From contig JAHFWL010001001.1 of the NCBI GenBank assembly GCA_021292165.1, positions 1,658,182 through 1,722,181 on the forward strand: a DNA stretch of 64,000 bases. Reading direction: 5' to 3'. A program made the position numbers and the translations under genes. Each line of letters opens with the position of its first letter. Position 1 is the stretch's first letter. The notes below the pieces were generated by a model. That model did not search any database. It was not told where the DNA came from and saw only the letters and a list, made by a program, of their open reading frames with translations. Below are positions 17,960-27,437 of this stretch, in pieces. Source of the DNA: Shinisaurus crocodilurus (Eukaryota; Chordata; Lepidosauria; Squamata; Shinisauridae).

Positions 17960-18250
17960 TGTGGGGAAATGTATTTATTAATAACATCTTAGCATTTGCA
18001 TAGTGTTTTTGAGTCCTCAAAGTGCTTCCCGTACATACATGAAGACATTCTATAAGTCTTTATATGTCATACATTATCTTGTGATTCTTACAACAGTCTG
18101 GTAAGGTAAGCCAGTATCCAGTATTATTATCCCCGTATTGCAGATGGCTGAGATAGTGTGCGGGCGAAGGTGAGAGGTTGTGGCTTTCTGAAGGCCATCT
18201 TATGAGTTCATGGCAGAGGCAAGATTCAAACTAGCTCTATATTAGCTTAT
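17960..18250 (-). mobile_element. Old MIR/CORE-SINE-like element
   Basis: 'agcatttgcatagtgttttt', 'agtgcttcccgtacatac', 'gattcttacaacagtctggt', 'attattatccccgtattgca' and 'ggcagaggcaagattcaaac' follow the order of a MIR-type SINE in antisense. Strongly diverged, hence ancient. Confidence 0.65.
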
Positions 18251-18448
18251 ATGTGCTGGTCACAATAGTGTAGTCTGGTGTATTATAGCCAAAAAGACAC
18301 CACAAAAACTTGAGCTACAATAGAATAAATATTTGGGGGGGGGGTATAGAAGGGGAAAAATGTCTTCCCTTCACCTAATCACAGGGGTCTAGCAATTAGG
18401 GGGGCTACTTTTATGAGGGTGGGGTGTTTGCTCCTTCCTTTTGCATCA

Positions 18449-18530
18449 TAAGAACAAAAAATAAAAGCCCTGCTGGATCAGACAAAAGATCCATCTAGTC
18501 CAGTGTTCTGTTCACACAGTTCACACACGG
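18449..18530 (-). mobile_element. CR1-like LINE 3' end, short copy
   Basis: 'gccctgctggatcagacaaa' and 'ccatctagtccagtgttctg', with a partly duplicated 'gttcacacagttcacaca'. Confidence 0.75.
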
Positions 18531-18534
18531 TAAA

Positions 18535-19095
18535 TCTATGCACCTTTGACGTCCTCTGAGATTCTCCATATATACATCCCACCCTGACTTAGGTACCATC
18601 TGCTTCCCCTCCCCTGAACACCCCAAAGTGAGCCTTTGCAACAAAAAGGGTGTGCCAAACTCTGATTACAGAGTATCCTGGCAACATGATGGCAATCCAT
18701 CATCTGCCTCCATCACTGCAAGGCAATAAAAGAATCAACAAAGGTTTCCTTCCAGTTATTGGGATTCCCACTAAGTGGGTGGTTTCCCTTCCTTTCCCCT
18801 CACCCACATTATCTTATTTCCTCGCATTGTCACAGCCGAGAGAGGGCTATCTCTCCGCACAGTGCACTGCCCCCGCTCCCAGTTACTTGTGGCATGCCCG
18901 GCCCTGGGAGATGACGGAGGCCGGAGGTCTTGTCTCCTTGCTATCTCCCCAATGGCTCAAGCTCTGCGGGCAGCAAAGGGATCATTTATCAAAGCTGCCA
19001 CATGCTTTGAGCATAGAGAATCTGTGCCCTGTCAGTTTCAGTTTATTTCCAGCATGCTTTTATAAATCCAGAATGGGAAATCTCCAGGACATGAG
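18535..19095. other. Repeat-free block in TBX5 intron 8, candidate regulatory DNA
   Basis: About 560 bp without any of the repeat families that fill the rest of intron 8. It contains GATA-type words (TTATCT, CTATCTC twice) and homopolymer-free mixed sequence. Whether it is conserved is unknown from this window. The overlapping open frame (18650-19099, 149 codons) has no recognisable domain and I do not call it. Confidence 0.35.
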
Positions 19096-19100
19096 TTAGA

Positions 19101-19258
19101 CTTTCATAGATCATAGAGTTGGAAGGGGCCTACACAAGGCCATCAAGTCCAACCCCCTGCTCAATGCAGGGAACTAGAGGAGGGGTCTCCCATCCAAGTA
19201 AATAACTGGGCCTGACCCTGCTTAGCTTTCCACGCTCAGGACAAGCTGAGCCAATGTG
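19101..19258 (-). mobile_element. 5S-CR1 SINE, copy 2
   Basis: Minus strand: 5S-like head (complement of 'cctgcttagctttccacgct'), then 'ctagtttcc', the CR1 phrase GAGCAGGGGGTTGGACTTGA, and the TCTATGATCTATGAAAG end. Confidence 0.88.
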
Positions 19259-19377
19259 TTGGCCTTTCCTCGCTGGGCTTTTCTAAACCTGCTTGGATAA
19301 ATCGAGGGAAGGCAGGGCATACTGAGGGATTTATGGAGTGGTCACCCTGGAGCACGTTGTACTCAGCCACACTCAAC

Positions 19378-19510
19378 AGCTCAGTTGTAGAGCATTTGCT
19401 TTGTACACCAAGGTCTCAGGCTCAACCCTTGGTATTTCAAGTTAAAGACCTGAGGTAGCAGGACTTGGGAAGGCATGAGACCCCCAAAGACCTCCTGTCT
19501 GTCAGAGGAG
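19378..19510 (+). mobile_element. tRNA-Ala-derived SINE, diverged copy
   Basis: 'cagctcagttgtagagcatt', 'gctttgtacaccaaggtctc', 'ggctcaacccttggtatttc'. Head and part of the body survive; the tail is lost. Confidence 0.65.
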
Positions 19511-19519
19511 GCAATACTG

Positions 19520-19740
19520 AGTAGGATAGCCACTTGTGAATCGCCCGAAAAGAGGACATGCAACACAAAAAAGGGGGACAAAAGAGGATGTTTCAGTGCT
19601 AATTTATGGTAGGCCATTAGAAATGACTATTTTCTCATTTTGATGTTATTAGATGCACATTGCGTAACGACCGGGCGATGACTATATCCATTAATAATAA
19701 AACAATTAAAAAATTTCATACATAGAGATACATTACATCT
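19520..19740 (-). repeat. Repeat family H, reverse copy
   Basis: 'gaaaagaggacatgcaacac', 'gaaatgactattttctcatt' and 'agatgcacattgcgtaa' resemble the complement of other H copies. Confidence 0.4.
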
Positions 19741-19750
19741 CACCTGTTGT

Positions 19751-20081
19751 GACTGGATTCAGACAACACGATAACCCACACTCAAGGGTCAAGTGTGGGT
19801 TGCCAGTTGAACCGTGGGTTGTAGTTGGGCTATCTTGTTGTCTGAACCCAGCCAAGATAACAAAACATGGTGAACAAACCACAGCTCACAACCCAATAAC
19901 AAACCATGGGTTCTCTTCATGGGTTATTCGTGGTTAACAAGCCATGGCTTGTTAGCACAGCTGGGTTCAGACAACATGATAACCCACATTTCAACAACAA
20001 CTCAAAGCTCAGGGACAACCCACACTCGACCCCAACTCAACCCTTGAGTGTGGGTTATCGCCTTGTCTGAATCCAGTCTGT
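19751..20081. mobile_element. Double foldback element with 38-bp terminal inverted repeats (family F)
   Basis: Starts GACTGGATTCAGACAACACG and ends in its near-complement; the outer 38-40 bp pair with two mismatches. The motif 'ggttcagacaacatgataac' occurs four times in alternating orientation (19751, 19840, 19960, 20046), so two hairpins are linked by a spacer rich in 'ccatggg' and 'aacca' words. No convincing target duplication beyond TGT. Confidence 0.85.
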
Positions 20082-20084
20082 GGC

Positions 20085-20310
20085 CAGGTGACCTGTGTCC
20101 TTTGCTCAGTCTGCTGTCCAGGTGCTGTCGATGGGCAGTCTCAAGGCCCAGCTGTTCCTTCTGAGGGACTTATTGATCTTTAAACCAGACTTGAACTGGA
20201 TGGCCCTTCAAAGCGAGGACATCTTCCAAATAAGAGGTCATTCCTCTGGCAGTCCTTCAAATGGAGGACTATCTTCTGTAAAAGAGGACACACAGCCACC
20301 CCCTGGGCTA
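20085..20310. repeat. Repeat family H, copy
   Basis: 'ttgatctttaaaccagactt', 'aactggatggcccttcaaag', 'gaggacatcttcc', 'gaggacacacagccaccc': the same order as 9650-9820. Confidence 0.5.
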
Positions 20311-20952
20311 GATTGACTAGTGCACTGATGATATGTTCACATAGGTATGAGTGTACCCTGTACTCAGAAAGAAAGAAAAAAAACTGCACCAAGGGAGCCC
20401 AAATTCAACACCAAGGAAAGGTGAATGAACTTAATTTGTGTAACTTTCTTCCTCTGCTGCTCGTCAAGACAAGGGCCAAAGAGCAAGGCCCCACCCACTC
20501 CTTCTCAATGCAGATCCTCTCATTTCTGAAATCTCACTGCCCCTTGTTTATATGGCTTTCCACCCCATCATTACAATCTTACTCTTAAGGGTGAGAAACT
20601 TGCTTTTTAAAGCAAATAAAAGCTGAGATTTGAAGGATGCTGAATCCTGAGCCTGATTGTTTGATTCTGCACTTGGTCGCTCTCGGTTGTGTAGGATTCA
20701 ATTTCGAAAGGATTTAGAACCTTTTCCAATTTTCCTTTTGGAAATTTAGTTTAAACCCCCCCCCCCAACAACGACAACATCCACCCCAAAGTGGAACGTT
20801 TCGCTACTCAACAGTGTAGTTGCATCAAAGTATTTATTCTGCTGAAGCAGTAGGGAAGCCTCTGCATTTCTGAGGCTCTGGAATGGTGTGGAGGGAGCTT
20901 GGGGGAGCATGATTGCAGAGCACTTGCCACATGAGAGATGCCGTATAAGTAA
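20311..20952. other. TBX5 intron 8, unassigned
   Basis: No recognised repeat. A C run at 20757-20766. Confidence 0.5.
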
Positions 20953-21535
20953 TTAGGGATGTGCGATGCTGGAAAACTTGTTCTGTTTGAGCGCTATGGA
21001 CTTTCGACACATTTCTGACCCAATGGCCAAAAGTGGGCTGGGCCGTGGGGGGGGGGAGGCGATTGGCTTCCACAAAATTGCTCGAAATATTTGTGCAAAT
21101 CTGGAGCAGAGAACTGCGTATCTCTAGTGCCATTTGTGCAAATCACGATTTGTGCAAATTGCAATTTGCACGAATCGGGGTCCAACTTGTTAGATTCAGG
21201 TCATTGTTGTTGTTCACGTGGGAGCATTGAACATGAGAAGTCTGGAAGCATCCTCGGTCTCCCTGCAAATGCACACGCTCCACCTTGGCCACCTTGGACG
21301 TTCTGACAGTTAATTTCTGATTTGTGCAAAATTCAGGTCTCCACTCCGCAATCTGTGCAAATTTGCACAATTTGCATAAATTTGCACGAAGCGCAGAACA
21401 GAGGCCCAAATTTTGTGCATATTTCCCCAGCTTTTTTTTTTAAAAAAAAAACATTGCACAAATCTCAGTCCGTTTTAAAAACGGAAAGTCACGTGCTGGC
21501 TCGACTCGCGTCAGATTGAGTCGCTGCCAGTGCAG
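20953..21535. repeat. Repeat family G, copy 1, rich in TTGTGCAAAT words
   Basis: Opens 'ttagggatgtgcgatgctgg'. The centre (21070-21480) is filled with overlapping words such as TTGTGCAAAT, AATTTGCAC and ATTTGCATAAATTTGCA. Similar tracts occur at 32586-33120, 33526-33935, 35592-35970, 37015-37470, 52395-52850, 57470-57795 and 63060-63420. Confidence 0.5.
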
Positions 21536-21719
21536 GGTTGATGGAATGGAATCCACAGGGCCAAGATGAGAAAATCCGTCAGATTTTCAGCCCTGTATCG
21601 GTTTCCTCACACTTCCCTGTGATAATCCATGGTAGTGATTAGTTGCTGAACTTCTGTTAATGCCAAACAGTTCTAGCCCGTTCAGGGCCAGTGCAAGAAA
21701 TTGCACACCCTGAGGTGAG
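21536..21719. other. Intron 8 spacer
   Basis: Nothing recognised. Confidence 0.4.
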
Positions 21720-21891
21720 TACAGTATTTTTCCATGTATAAGACTATACTTTTTCCTAAAATTGTTAGACTAAAAATTGAGGGTCGTCTTATACACGGAA
21801 GTAGGCCGAGGAGAGAACCGCACGGTTGTGAAACTGCCCAGTGGGGGGCGTCTTATACATGGGGGCGCCTTATAGACGGAAAAATACGGTA
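21720..21891. mobile_element. Mariner-type MITE
   Basis: Starts TACAGTATTTTTCCATGTAT and ends GACGGAAAAATACGGTA, inverted, with TA at each border. Inner phrases 'gggtcgtcttatacacgg' and 'gcgtcttatacatgg'. No transposase frame. Confidence 0.85.
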
Positions 21892-22212
21892 AATCTGCCG
21901 CCACCTTGCCCTCCCCCACTCCCCCTTACCTTTTAATTATCTCATTATTATTCTTGTTACCACTGCATTAGTGGCAGCAGCATGGGCGATGCTTTCTGGA
22001 GCCATCTCTCTTCTCAGCGCCACATGCTGAAGAATGAGTCCATCCTCAAAGCGCAGCAAATGCTGTTCAAAGCCATGTTTGCCACCATAACAGGAGAATG
22101 GCGGCGGTGCAGGCACTCTCCAGGGCCACCTAACCCACAATGCCTCATTCTGAGGAAGGACCACTTTCTCAGAGTGAGGCATGGGCACTTCCTTGCTTCA
22201 GGAAATGCTGCA
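21892..22212. other. TBX5 intron 8, unassigned
   Basis: Moderately GC-rich, with 'cacaatgcctcattctgagg' and 'cactttctcagagtgaggca' forming a small inverted repeat at 22136-22182. Open frames on both strands are not supported. Confidence 0.45.
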
Positions 22213-22586
22213 CAGTGGTATAGAGGAGCCAGGGCTCGTGGGAACCTGCACCAGCATGTTTGTTTTTTTTTAATCAGCAGGGACTCTGACATCACCTGCC
22301 AGCCCCCCTTAGAATATTCTGTTCCCTCTGTACCTGGAGGGGGTGCGTGAATTTTTCCAGCAACGATATATTCTAATGCAAATTATTTGGGGGGTGGCTT
22401 GGTCTTGAGACCCATGAGCTTTACCAGAGACCTGCTCCTGGTAGAGATGAGAACTGCTAGAACTGGTTTGTTGATATGGATCCACACAGCCGGCTGCGTT
22501 TTTGGACACCGTTTGGAGCGTGCCGCTATGGGGGGCCTGGCTGCCACGATGAGTCCCTGCACTTCGGAATGCACCACTACGCCACA
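22213..22586 (+). mobile_element. hAT-like element, family D copy 2
   Basis: Starts CAGTGGTATAGAGGAGCC and ends CACTACGCCACAG, an inverted match to the start. Internal 'gactctgacatcacctgcc', 'agacctgctcctggtagag', 'gctagaactggtttgttgat'. Confidence 0.75.
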
Positions 22587-22806
22587 GATGCCGCAACAAC
22601 AAAAGTTGTACTCCCAAGGGGGTGGGGGGCATAGGTGGGCCTCAGCAAGTCGTGGCGGCGGCCAGCCAGCCAGACGAGGACATGTGGCCATGGCAGGTGG
22701 CAACATGCAACAAGTGGCCCTGTGGGCAGCGGCGGGTGTGCAATCTGCCAGCCCACCACCCAATCTGCTGCCTGAACCACACGGCTCGGTGTGGCTCATA
22801 TTAGGG
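22587..22806. other. Intron 8, GC-rich spacer
   Basis: GC-rich, no repeat recognised. Overlapping open frames on both strands reflect composition only. Confidence 0.4.
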
Positions 22807-22941
22807 CAGTGTTTCTCAACCTTGGGTCCCCAGATGTTTTTGGCCTACAACTCCCAGCATGCCCCAGCCAGCTACGCTGGCTGGGGCATGCTGGGAGTTG
22901 TAGGCCAAAAACATCTGGGGACCCAAGGTTGAGAAACACTG
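22807..22941. mobile_element. hAT palindrome family A, copy 3, perfect 8-bp target duplication
   Basis: CAGTGTTTCTCAACCTTGGG to its complement with the centre 'ccagctacgctgg'. Flanked by TATTAGGG at 22799-22806 and 22942-22949. Confidence 0.94.
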
Positions 22942-23015
22942 TATTAGGGCCAGCCCTCAAGCCTCTGATCTATCCAGTCAGAACCATGTTTTTGATACCT
23001 CTGACATGTCCCCTA

Positions 23016-23018
<3 letters not shown>

Positions 23019-23047
<29 letters not shown>
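23019..23047. repeat. (CA)n microsatellite
   Basis: About 13 CA units. Confidence 0.95.
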
Positions 23048-23269
23048 TTTTCCATCATACTTTTGGAGGAGGCGTATCTTCTTCTTCTTGTGTTTTTACA
23101 AAGCACGTAGGCTTTAATTCTGCATCTATAATAAGCTTTCCCTCAATGGAAGTTTTGATACAGGGCAGCTGGCCTGACCACACCATCTTGCAGCAGTAGA
23201 TGGATCAGCAGGGTGTCTTTGTCGAATAAATACCACGCCCAAGGGCAGTGCGAGGTACCGAAGAGATCC
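23048..23269. other. Intron 8 spacer
   Basis: Nothing recognised. Confidence 0.4.
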
Positions 23270-23337
23270 GAGGCTCAGGCCCACAGGACCCCCCCCCAAA
23301 GGAACAAATTTGCATATGCTAATTTACATATGCTCTG

Positions 23338-23340
<3 letters not shown>

Positions 23341-23377
<37 letters not shown>
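23341..23377. repeat. (TC)n microsatellite
   Basis: About 18 TC units passing into TGTGTG, grown from a short GA/CT run that other R1 copies also have. Confidence 0.95.
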
Positions 23378-23383
<6 letters not shown>

Positions 23384-23527
23384 CTTTCAAGGACCCTGTC
23401 TCCTAAGGACACCCTATTTGTAAAAAGGAATGTATGGACAGGGGAGAGGAGGGCATCTGATTTCAGGAAAAAAACTCAGGCACATATACATATACGTGTG
23501 TGTGTGATGCATATTGTATTGTTTTTA

Positions 23528-23530
<3 letters not shown>

Positions 23531-23570
<40 letters not shown>
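23531..23570. repeat. (CA)n microsatellite
   Basis: About 19 CA units between R1 and the LINE end. Confidence 0.95.
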
Positions 23571-23732
23571 TTTAATGTTATTAATGATTTAATTATATTT
23601 TTAACTTTTGTATTTTTCTATTTCTGTTTTAATTGTATGAGTTTTAAAGGTTGTGAGCCGCTCTGGGTCCCAGTGTTGGGAAAAAGTCGGGATACAAATA
23701 AAGATGATTAATAATAATAAAGATGATTAATA

Positions 23733-23780
<48 letters not shown>

Positions 23781-23785
23781 GCAAA
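23571..23785 (+). mobile_element. LINE 3' end with (TAA)n tail
   Basis: 'tgtgagccgctctgggtccc', 'gtcgggatacaaataaag', then a long TAA run (23736-23779): the 3' end of an L2-like LINE. Confidence 0.7.
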
Positions 23786-23905
23786 TCATGGACAGCAGGG
23801 TGCTGGGGCAGATGGCCTCCCAGAGATTCAGGGCTCCAAATGAAAGATTCGGGGCTCCACCCATTAACACTGCCTCTGACAGCATTCCTCCAGTGGAGGA
23901 TTTAA

Positions 23906-24553
23906 TGTATGGATTATCACTCACACAGAATACCCCCCCCCTGCAAGTAGAAAACTAGTACATCAAGACAAAAGGTTCTAGTCCAGCCCTTTGACTATTG
24001 CGCTGCCTTTCTTATTGAAGGGAATTGATTTTTTCATGTAGGGCAGCATTAAAACACACACACGCACACACTCACTCTCACTAGATCCCCCTCTCTGTAG
24101 CCTGCGGTAGTATAGTCCATTCTGTCTCCCGCCTGCATTCGGTTGCACGCATGGATCCAGCGAGTGCCATCTTGCGAGCGTAAGCAGAGGGAGCTTACGT
24201 CCATCTCAGACTGCGCCATTCCCAAAGTGCTTTTTTCCTTCCAATTCGTTGGCTTGCTTCCCCTTTGTTTTTCAGACAATGCCCGTCCTTATGTTATGTT
24301 GTTATTCATAGTATGACAATATCGATTATCATCACCATTATAGGCCCCCGAGCAAGACTGGGGTGTCTCTGTGACTAGAGCGTGCCTGGCTTCCATCTGA
24401 GAGGAAGGAGAGGAGCTCCTCTACCGATGCTGCTGCTGCTGCCGCCGTTTCCACGGTCATTTGTAGCAGTGGAACACGTTTGTGTGTGTTGAGATCTCAC
24501 AGAAGGAGGGCCATTTAGGGGAGGGCGAAAGGATGCAGATCAACCTCCACCCC
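23906..24553. other. TBX5 intron 8, unassigned
   Basis: No repeat recognised apart from a CA tract at 24053-24070 and a CTG/GCC triplet stretch at 24427-24448. Confidence 0.45.
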
Positions 24554-25000
24554 CAGAGGCAGTCTTAGAGGGCGGCCCACTAGGGCTGGAGCCCCGAATC
24601 TTTCATTTGGAGCCCCGAATCTCCCCTGCTGTCCCATGGGCACTTGCTGAAAGAAAGGTACAGGGGGGGGCCCTGATGATCTCTGTTGCATCTGTTCCCG
24701 CTAAACTAGCTGGCTTTTTGCCCACATGTGCTTCACCTCCTGCTGCCCCCCCTCCCCGAATCTTTCTGCCTGGATTTCCACCCCACCCCCCGAAATCAAA
24801 TTCCCGCCTCTCTCCCCTGTCGATACATCCCTTTTTTTACAAATTCGGGGTGTCCTTAGGAGACTGGGTCTTCACACACACACACACACACACACACAGA
24901 CAGACTTTAGAGCATATGTAAATTTGCATATGCAGATTTGTGCATTTGTTTTGTCATGTGGGCCTGAACCCCGGATCTTTTCTGTACCTAGCACCGTCCC
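24554..25000 (+). mobile_element. Repeat family R1, copy 2
   Basis: CAGAGGCAGTCTTAGAGGGC to 'cctagcaccgtcccccctg', with all internal R1 landmarks. A (CA)n run at 24873-24898 replaces the short one in copy 1. Confidence 0.7.
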
Positions 25001-25064
25001 CCCTGCCCCCCCATGTGTTCAGACCATAAGTTATTACTCTATGGGACAGCCTCCCCCTACCTGG

Positions 25065-25160
25065 TGCCTTCCTAGATACGTTGGACTACAACTCCCATGC
25101 TGGCTGGAGCATGCTGGGAGTTGTAGTCCAACACATCTGGAGGGCCCCGGGTTGTCAGAA
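25065..25160. mobile_element. hAT-type hairpin
   Basis: 'ttggactacaactccca' pairs with 'tgggagttgtagtccaa' around 'tgctggctggagcatgc'; outer 'ctggtgccttcctagatac' and 'acatctggagggccc'. Confidence 0.75.
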
Positions 25161-25679
25161 GGCTGCTTTCAGATCTTTCCTATTTCTACTCAAGTCACTG
25201 GGTGCGTGCTAAGACTTGGGGGGGGGGGGATGATTTAGTTTGCTCTGCGTGTTCAAGCGAACCTACCGAATTTGCACTTCTGAGACGTGGATCTGAACAT
25301 CTTTTGGACTGCACACTTCTCTGAATTCTGCTGTGCGGTTCTTGTCTCAAACATGGTCTACAAAAACACTTGTATTAGGGGAGAAGGCACAGAAAGATGC
25401 ACACGTGAGAGACAGTTGCATACAAAATGTGTTTGCTGGGGAAACACATGTGGTTTTGTATGTGTGTGTTTTAACTGCAGACGTGGAAATTGGATGAGAG
25501 GCAATTATCACTGAATACATGCAAAACTGACACCAACCAAACATAGCCTGGTTCTGCACATTGATATCCAAACCAGACATGATGGTGCAGCCATGTGCAT
25601 TCATGTGTCTCCCCCATTCAGATATAAAGGGGAGGGTTGCAGGGTGGGGGGCAGTGTTTTATGAAATTGAGCATAGACT
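25161..25679. other. TBX5 intron 8, unassigned
   Basis: No repeat recognised; a G run at 25220-25229. TGTGTTTG-type words are common but no family is clear. Confidence 0.45.
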
Positions 25680-25962
25680 TGAGGGTAGGGTGGCCGTGTG
25701 TCCTCTTTTACAGAGGACAGTCCTCTATTTGAAGTGCAGTCTGGTCCAATTTTGGCTTGAAGATCAAGAACCATAAGAACTATTGCCCATCATTAGTTAG
25801 CACCAGATAGTCACAGCCTTCCAAACTAGGGTGAGAAGGACCATATTTTTATATACTAATAATAATATTTAAATTGGCATCTATACATATAAATTAGCAT
25901 ATACAAATTTCATGACGATCAGTGTCCTATCTTGTCCTCTTTTTTTGCTGATGCATTTCCCT
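25680..25962. repeat. Repeat family H, best copy
   Basis: 'gagggtagggtggccgtgtg', 'cctcttttacagaggacagt' (a small hairpin), 'cctctatttgaagtgcagtc', 'attgcccatcattagttagc', then 'aaattagcatatacaaattt' and 'ttgtcctctttttttgctga'. The family seems to have two modules, both present here. Confidence 0.6.
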
Positions 25963-26148
25963 TTTATTCATTTATTTATTATATTTATATCCCACTGTTT
26001 TCCTGCAAGGATCCCAAGGCAGCTTACGTAATCCTCCTCTTCCTCCTCTCCATTTTATCCTCACAACAACCCTGTGAGGTAGGTTAGGCCAGAGTCACCC
26101 AGTGAGCTTCATGGCCGAGTGGGGACTAGAACCCGGGTCTCCTGCGTC

Positions 26149-26742
26149 CAGCCCTGGATTAACCATTAAGCAATATAAGCACGTGCTTAGGGCACCACAG
26201 GAAGGGGCCCCAGGCACCACAGAGTACCAGAGTACCACAAATTTTTGCATTAAAAATGCATAAAACAGTGATGACAATGTGTATTTCTTTCTGCTGCTCT
26301 AGTTATAAGTAAGTAATCGGCTTATATTGCTTGCTGCTATTTAGTGTTAAATAAATATAGTAAAAATAAAGTTTCTATTTAATATAGTTGTGCGTTCTGG
26401 CGTGGGGAATGGCCTTGAAGAAAACGGAGGGTTTTTTAAATGTCTTATTTCACCTATCAGCACTTCTTGAGTCTTAATGTCTTGCCAGCTAAGCAATGGA
26501 TGCAGGCCTGTGGCTCACGCTGGCTCAGCTTGTCTGAGCGTGGAAAGCTAAGCAGGGTCAGGCCTGGTTATTACTTGGATGGGAGACCCCCTCCTCTAGT
26601 TTCCTGCATTGAGCAGGGGGGTTGGACTCGATGGCCTTGTGGGCCCCTTCCAACTCAATGATCTGTGAAATCTATGGAAGGGCCGAGGGGGCACCATTAC
26701 TGGGCTGTGCGCTGGGCATCAGCTGACCTTAATCCAGCCCTG
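26149..26742. mobile_element. 594-bp hAT element with 8-bp target duplication, carrying a nested SINE
   Basis: Ends CAGCCCTGGATTAA and TTAATCCAGCCCTG are exact inverted repeats. Flanks are CCTGCGTC (26141-26148) and CCTGCATC (26743-26750), 7 of 8 identical. Internal phrases 'agcacgtgcttagggcacca' and A/T-rich sequence; no transposase frame. A 5S-CR1 SINE is inserted at 26501-26677. Confidence 0.9.
26501..26677 (+). mobile_element. 5S-CR1 SINE, copy 3, inside the hAT element
   Basis: Full structure: 'gcaggcctgtggctcacgct', 'tgtctgagcgtggaaagcta', 'ggttattacttggatgggag', then the CR1 phrase and 'ccccttccaactcaatgatc'. Confidence 0.92.
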
Positions 26743-26788
26743 CCTGCATCCCAGTCTAGCGCTCTAACCACTACGCCACACTGTCTCT

Positions 26789-26844
26789 CTCATTTTTTTT
26801 TTAATTTTTTTTAAAAACTGTGCCTTTTGTGTGTCTCTTGCCAG
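26789..26844 (+). promoter_or_regulatory. TBX5: TBX5 exon 9 splice acceptor region
   Basis: T-rich tracts at 26790-26813 and a final 'ttttgtgtgtctcttgccag' before the exon. AG at 26843-26844. The tract abuts the antisense SINE head. The ATG at 26820 lies upstream of the acceptor and is not a start codon. Confidence 0.88.
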
Positions 26845-27437
26845 AGGAGGAATGTCCGAGCACGGAACATCCGTATAAGAAGTCCTATATGGAGACGTCT
26901 CCTCCGGAGGACGACACCTTCTATCGCTCCAGCTACTCCCAGCAGCCGGGGCTGAACGCCAGTGCCTATAGGACTGAGTCGGCTCAGCGCCAGGCCTGCA
27001 TGTACGCCAGCTCTGCGCCGGCCACGGAGCCGGTGCCCAGCCTGGAGGACATCAGCTGCAACACATGGCCCGCCGTGCCCTCGTACAGCAGCTGTACAGT
27101 GACTACCATGCAGCCCATGGACCGGCTTCCCTACCAACACTTTTCGGCCCATTTCACCTCCGGCCCTCTGATGCCCCGGCTCGCCACCGTGGCCAGCCAC
27201 GCCTCTCCGCAGATTGGGGACACGCACGCCATGTTCCAACACCAGCCCTCCGTTCCTCACCAGCCCATCATCCGGCAGTGCGGGCCCCAAGCGAGCCTGC
27301 AGTCGCCTCCCAGCAGCTTGCAGCCGGCCGCCGAGTTCCTCTATTCCCATGGGGTGCCCCGGACCCTGTCTCCCCATGCACAGTACCATTCCGTGCACGG
27401 GGTGGGCATGGTGCCAGAATGGAGCGAGAACAGCTAA
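26845..27437 (+). CDS. TBX5: TBX5 exon 9, last coding exon
   Basis: Continues exon 8 in frame: G|AG makes Glu328, then 196 codons and TAA at 27435-27437. It completes the second nuclear localisation signal ([16 protein letters not shown] across the junction, about residues 325-340) and encodes the C-terminal transactivation region. Family landmarks are [69 protein letters not shown] and the end [13 protein letters not shown]. It is rich in Ser, Pro and Gln and has no folded domain that I recognise. As I recall, human exon 9 encodes 191 residues (total 518); here it is 197, suggesting a protein near 524 residues if upstream exons are equal in length. The extra residues fall in the Ser/Pro/Ala-rich parts. 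The exon is GC-rich against its AT-rich surroundings. Intact. Confidence 0.97.

Larger units (their letters stand above)
23270..23905 (-). mobile_element. Repeat family R1, reverse copy, interrupted
   Basis: The outer parts (23270-23483: 'gaggctcaggcccacagga', 'gtctcctaaggacaccc'; 23788-23905: 'gacagcagggtgctggggc', 'gattcggggctccaccca') are R1 in reverse. Between them lie a (CA)n run, a LINE 3' end and a (TAA)n run inserted later. A (TC)n run at 23341-23377 replaces R1's short 'agagagag'. Confidence 0.65.
25967..26788 (-). mobile_element. Sauria-type tRNA SINE, copy 4, split by a hAT element
   Basis: The tail and body are at 25967-26148 and the rest of the head ('gctctaaccactacgccaca' complement) at 26743-26788. 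The split lies in the tRNA-like head. The SINE ends 56 bp before TBX5 exon 9. Confidence 0.9.

Noticed and set aside
26820..26844. ATG at 26820 as the start of a 205-codon gene
   Set aside because: It lies in the intron before the AG acceptor; the residues before Glu328 do not belong to TBX5 and the exon 8 phase fits the acceptor at 26845.
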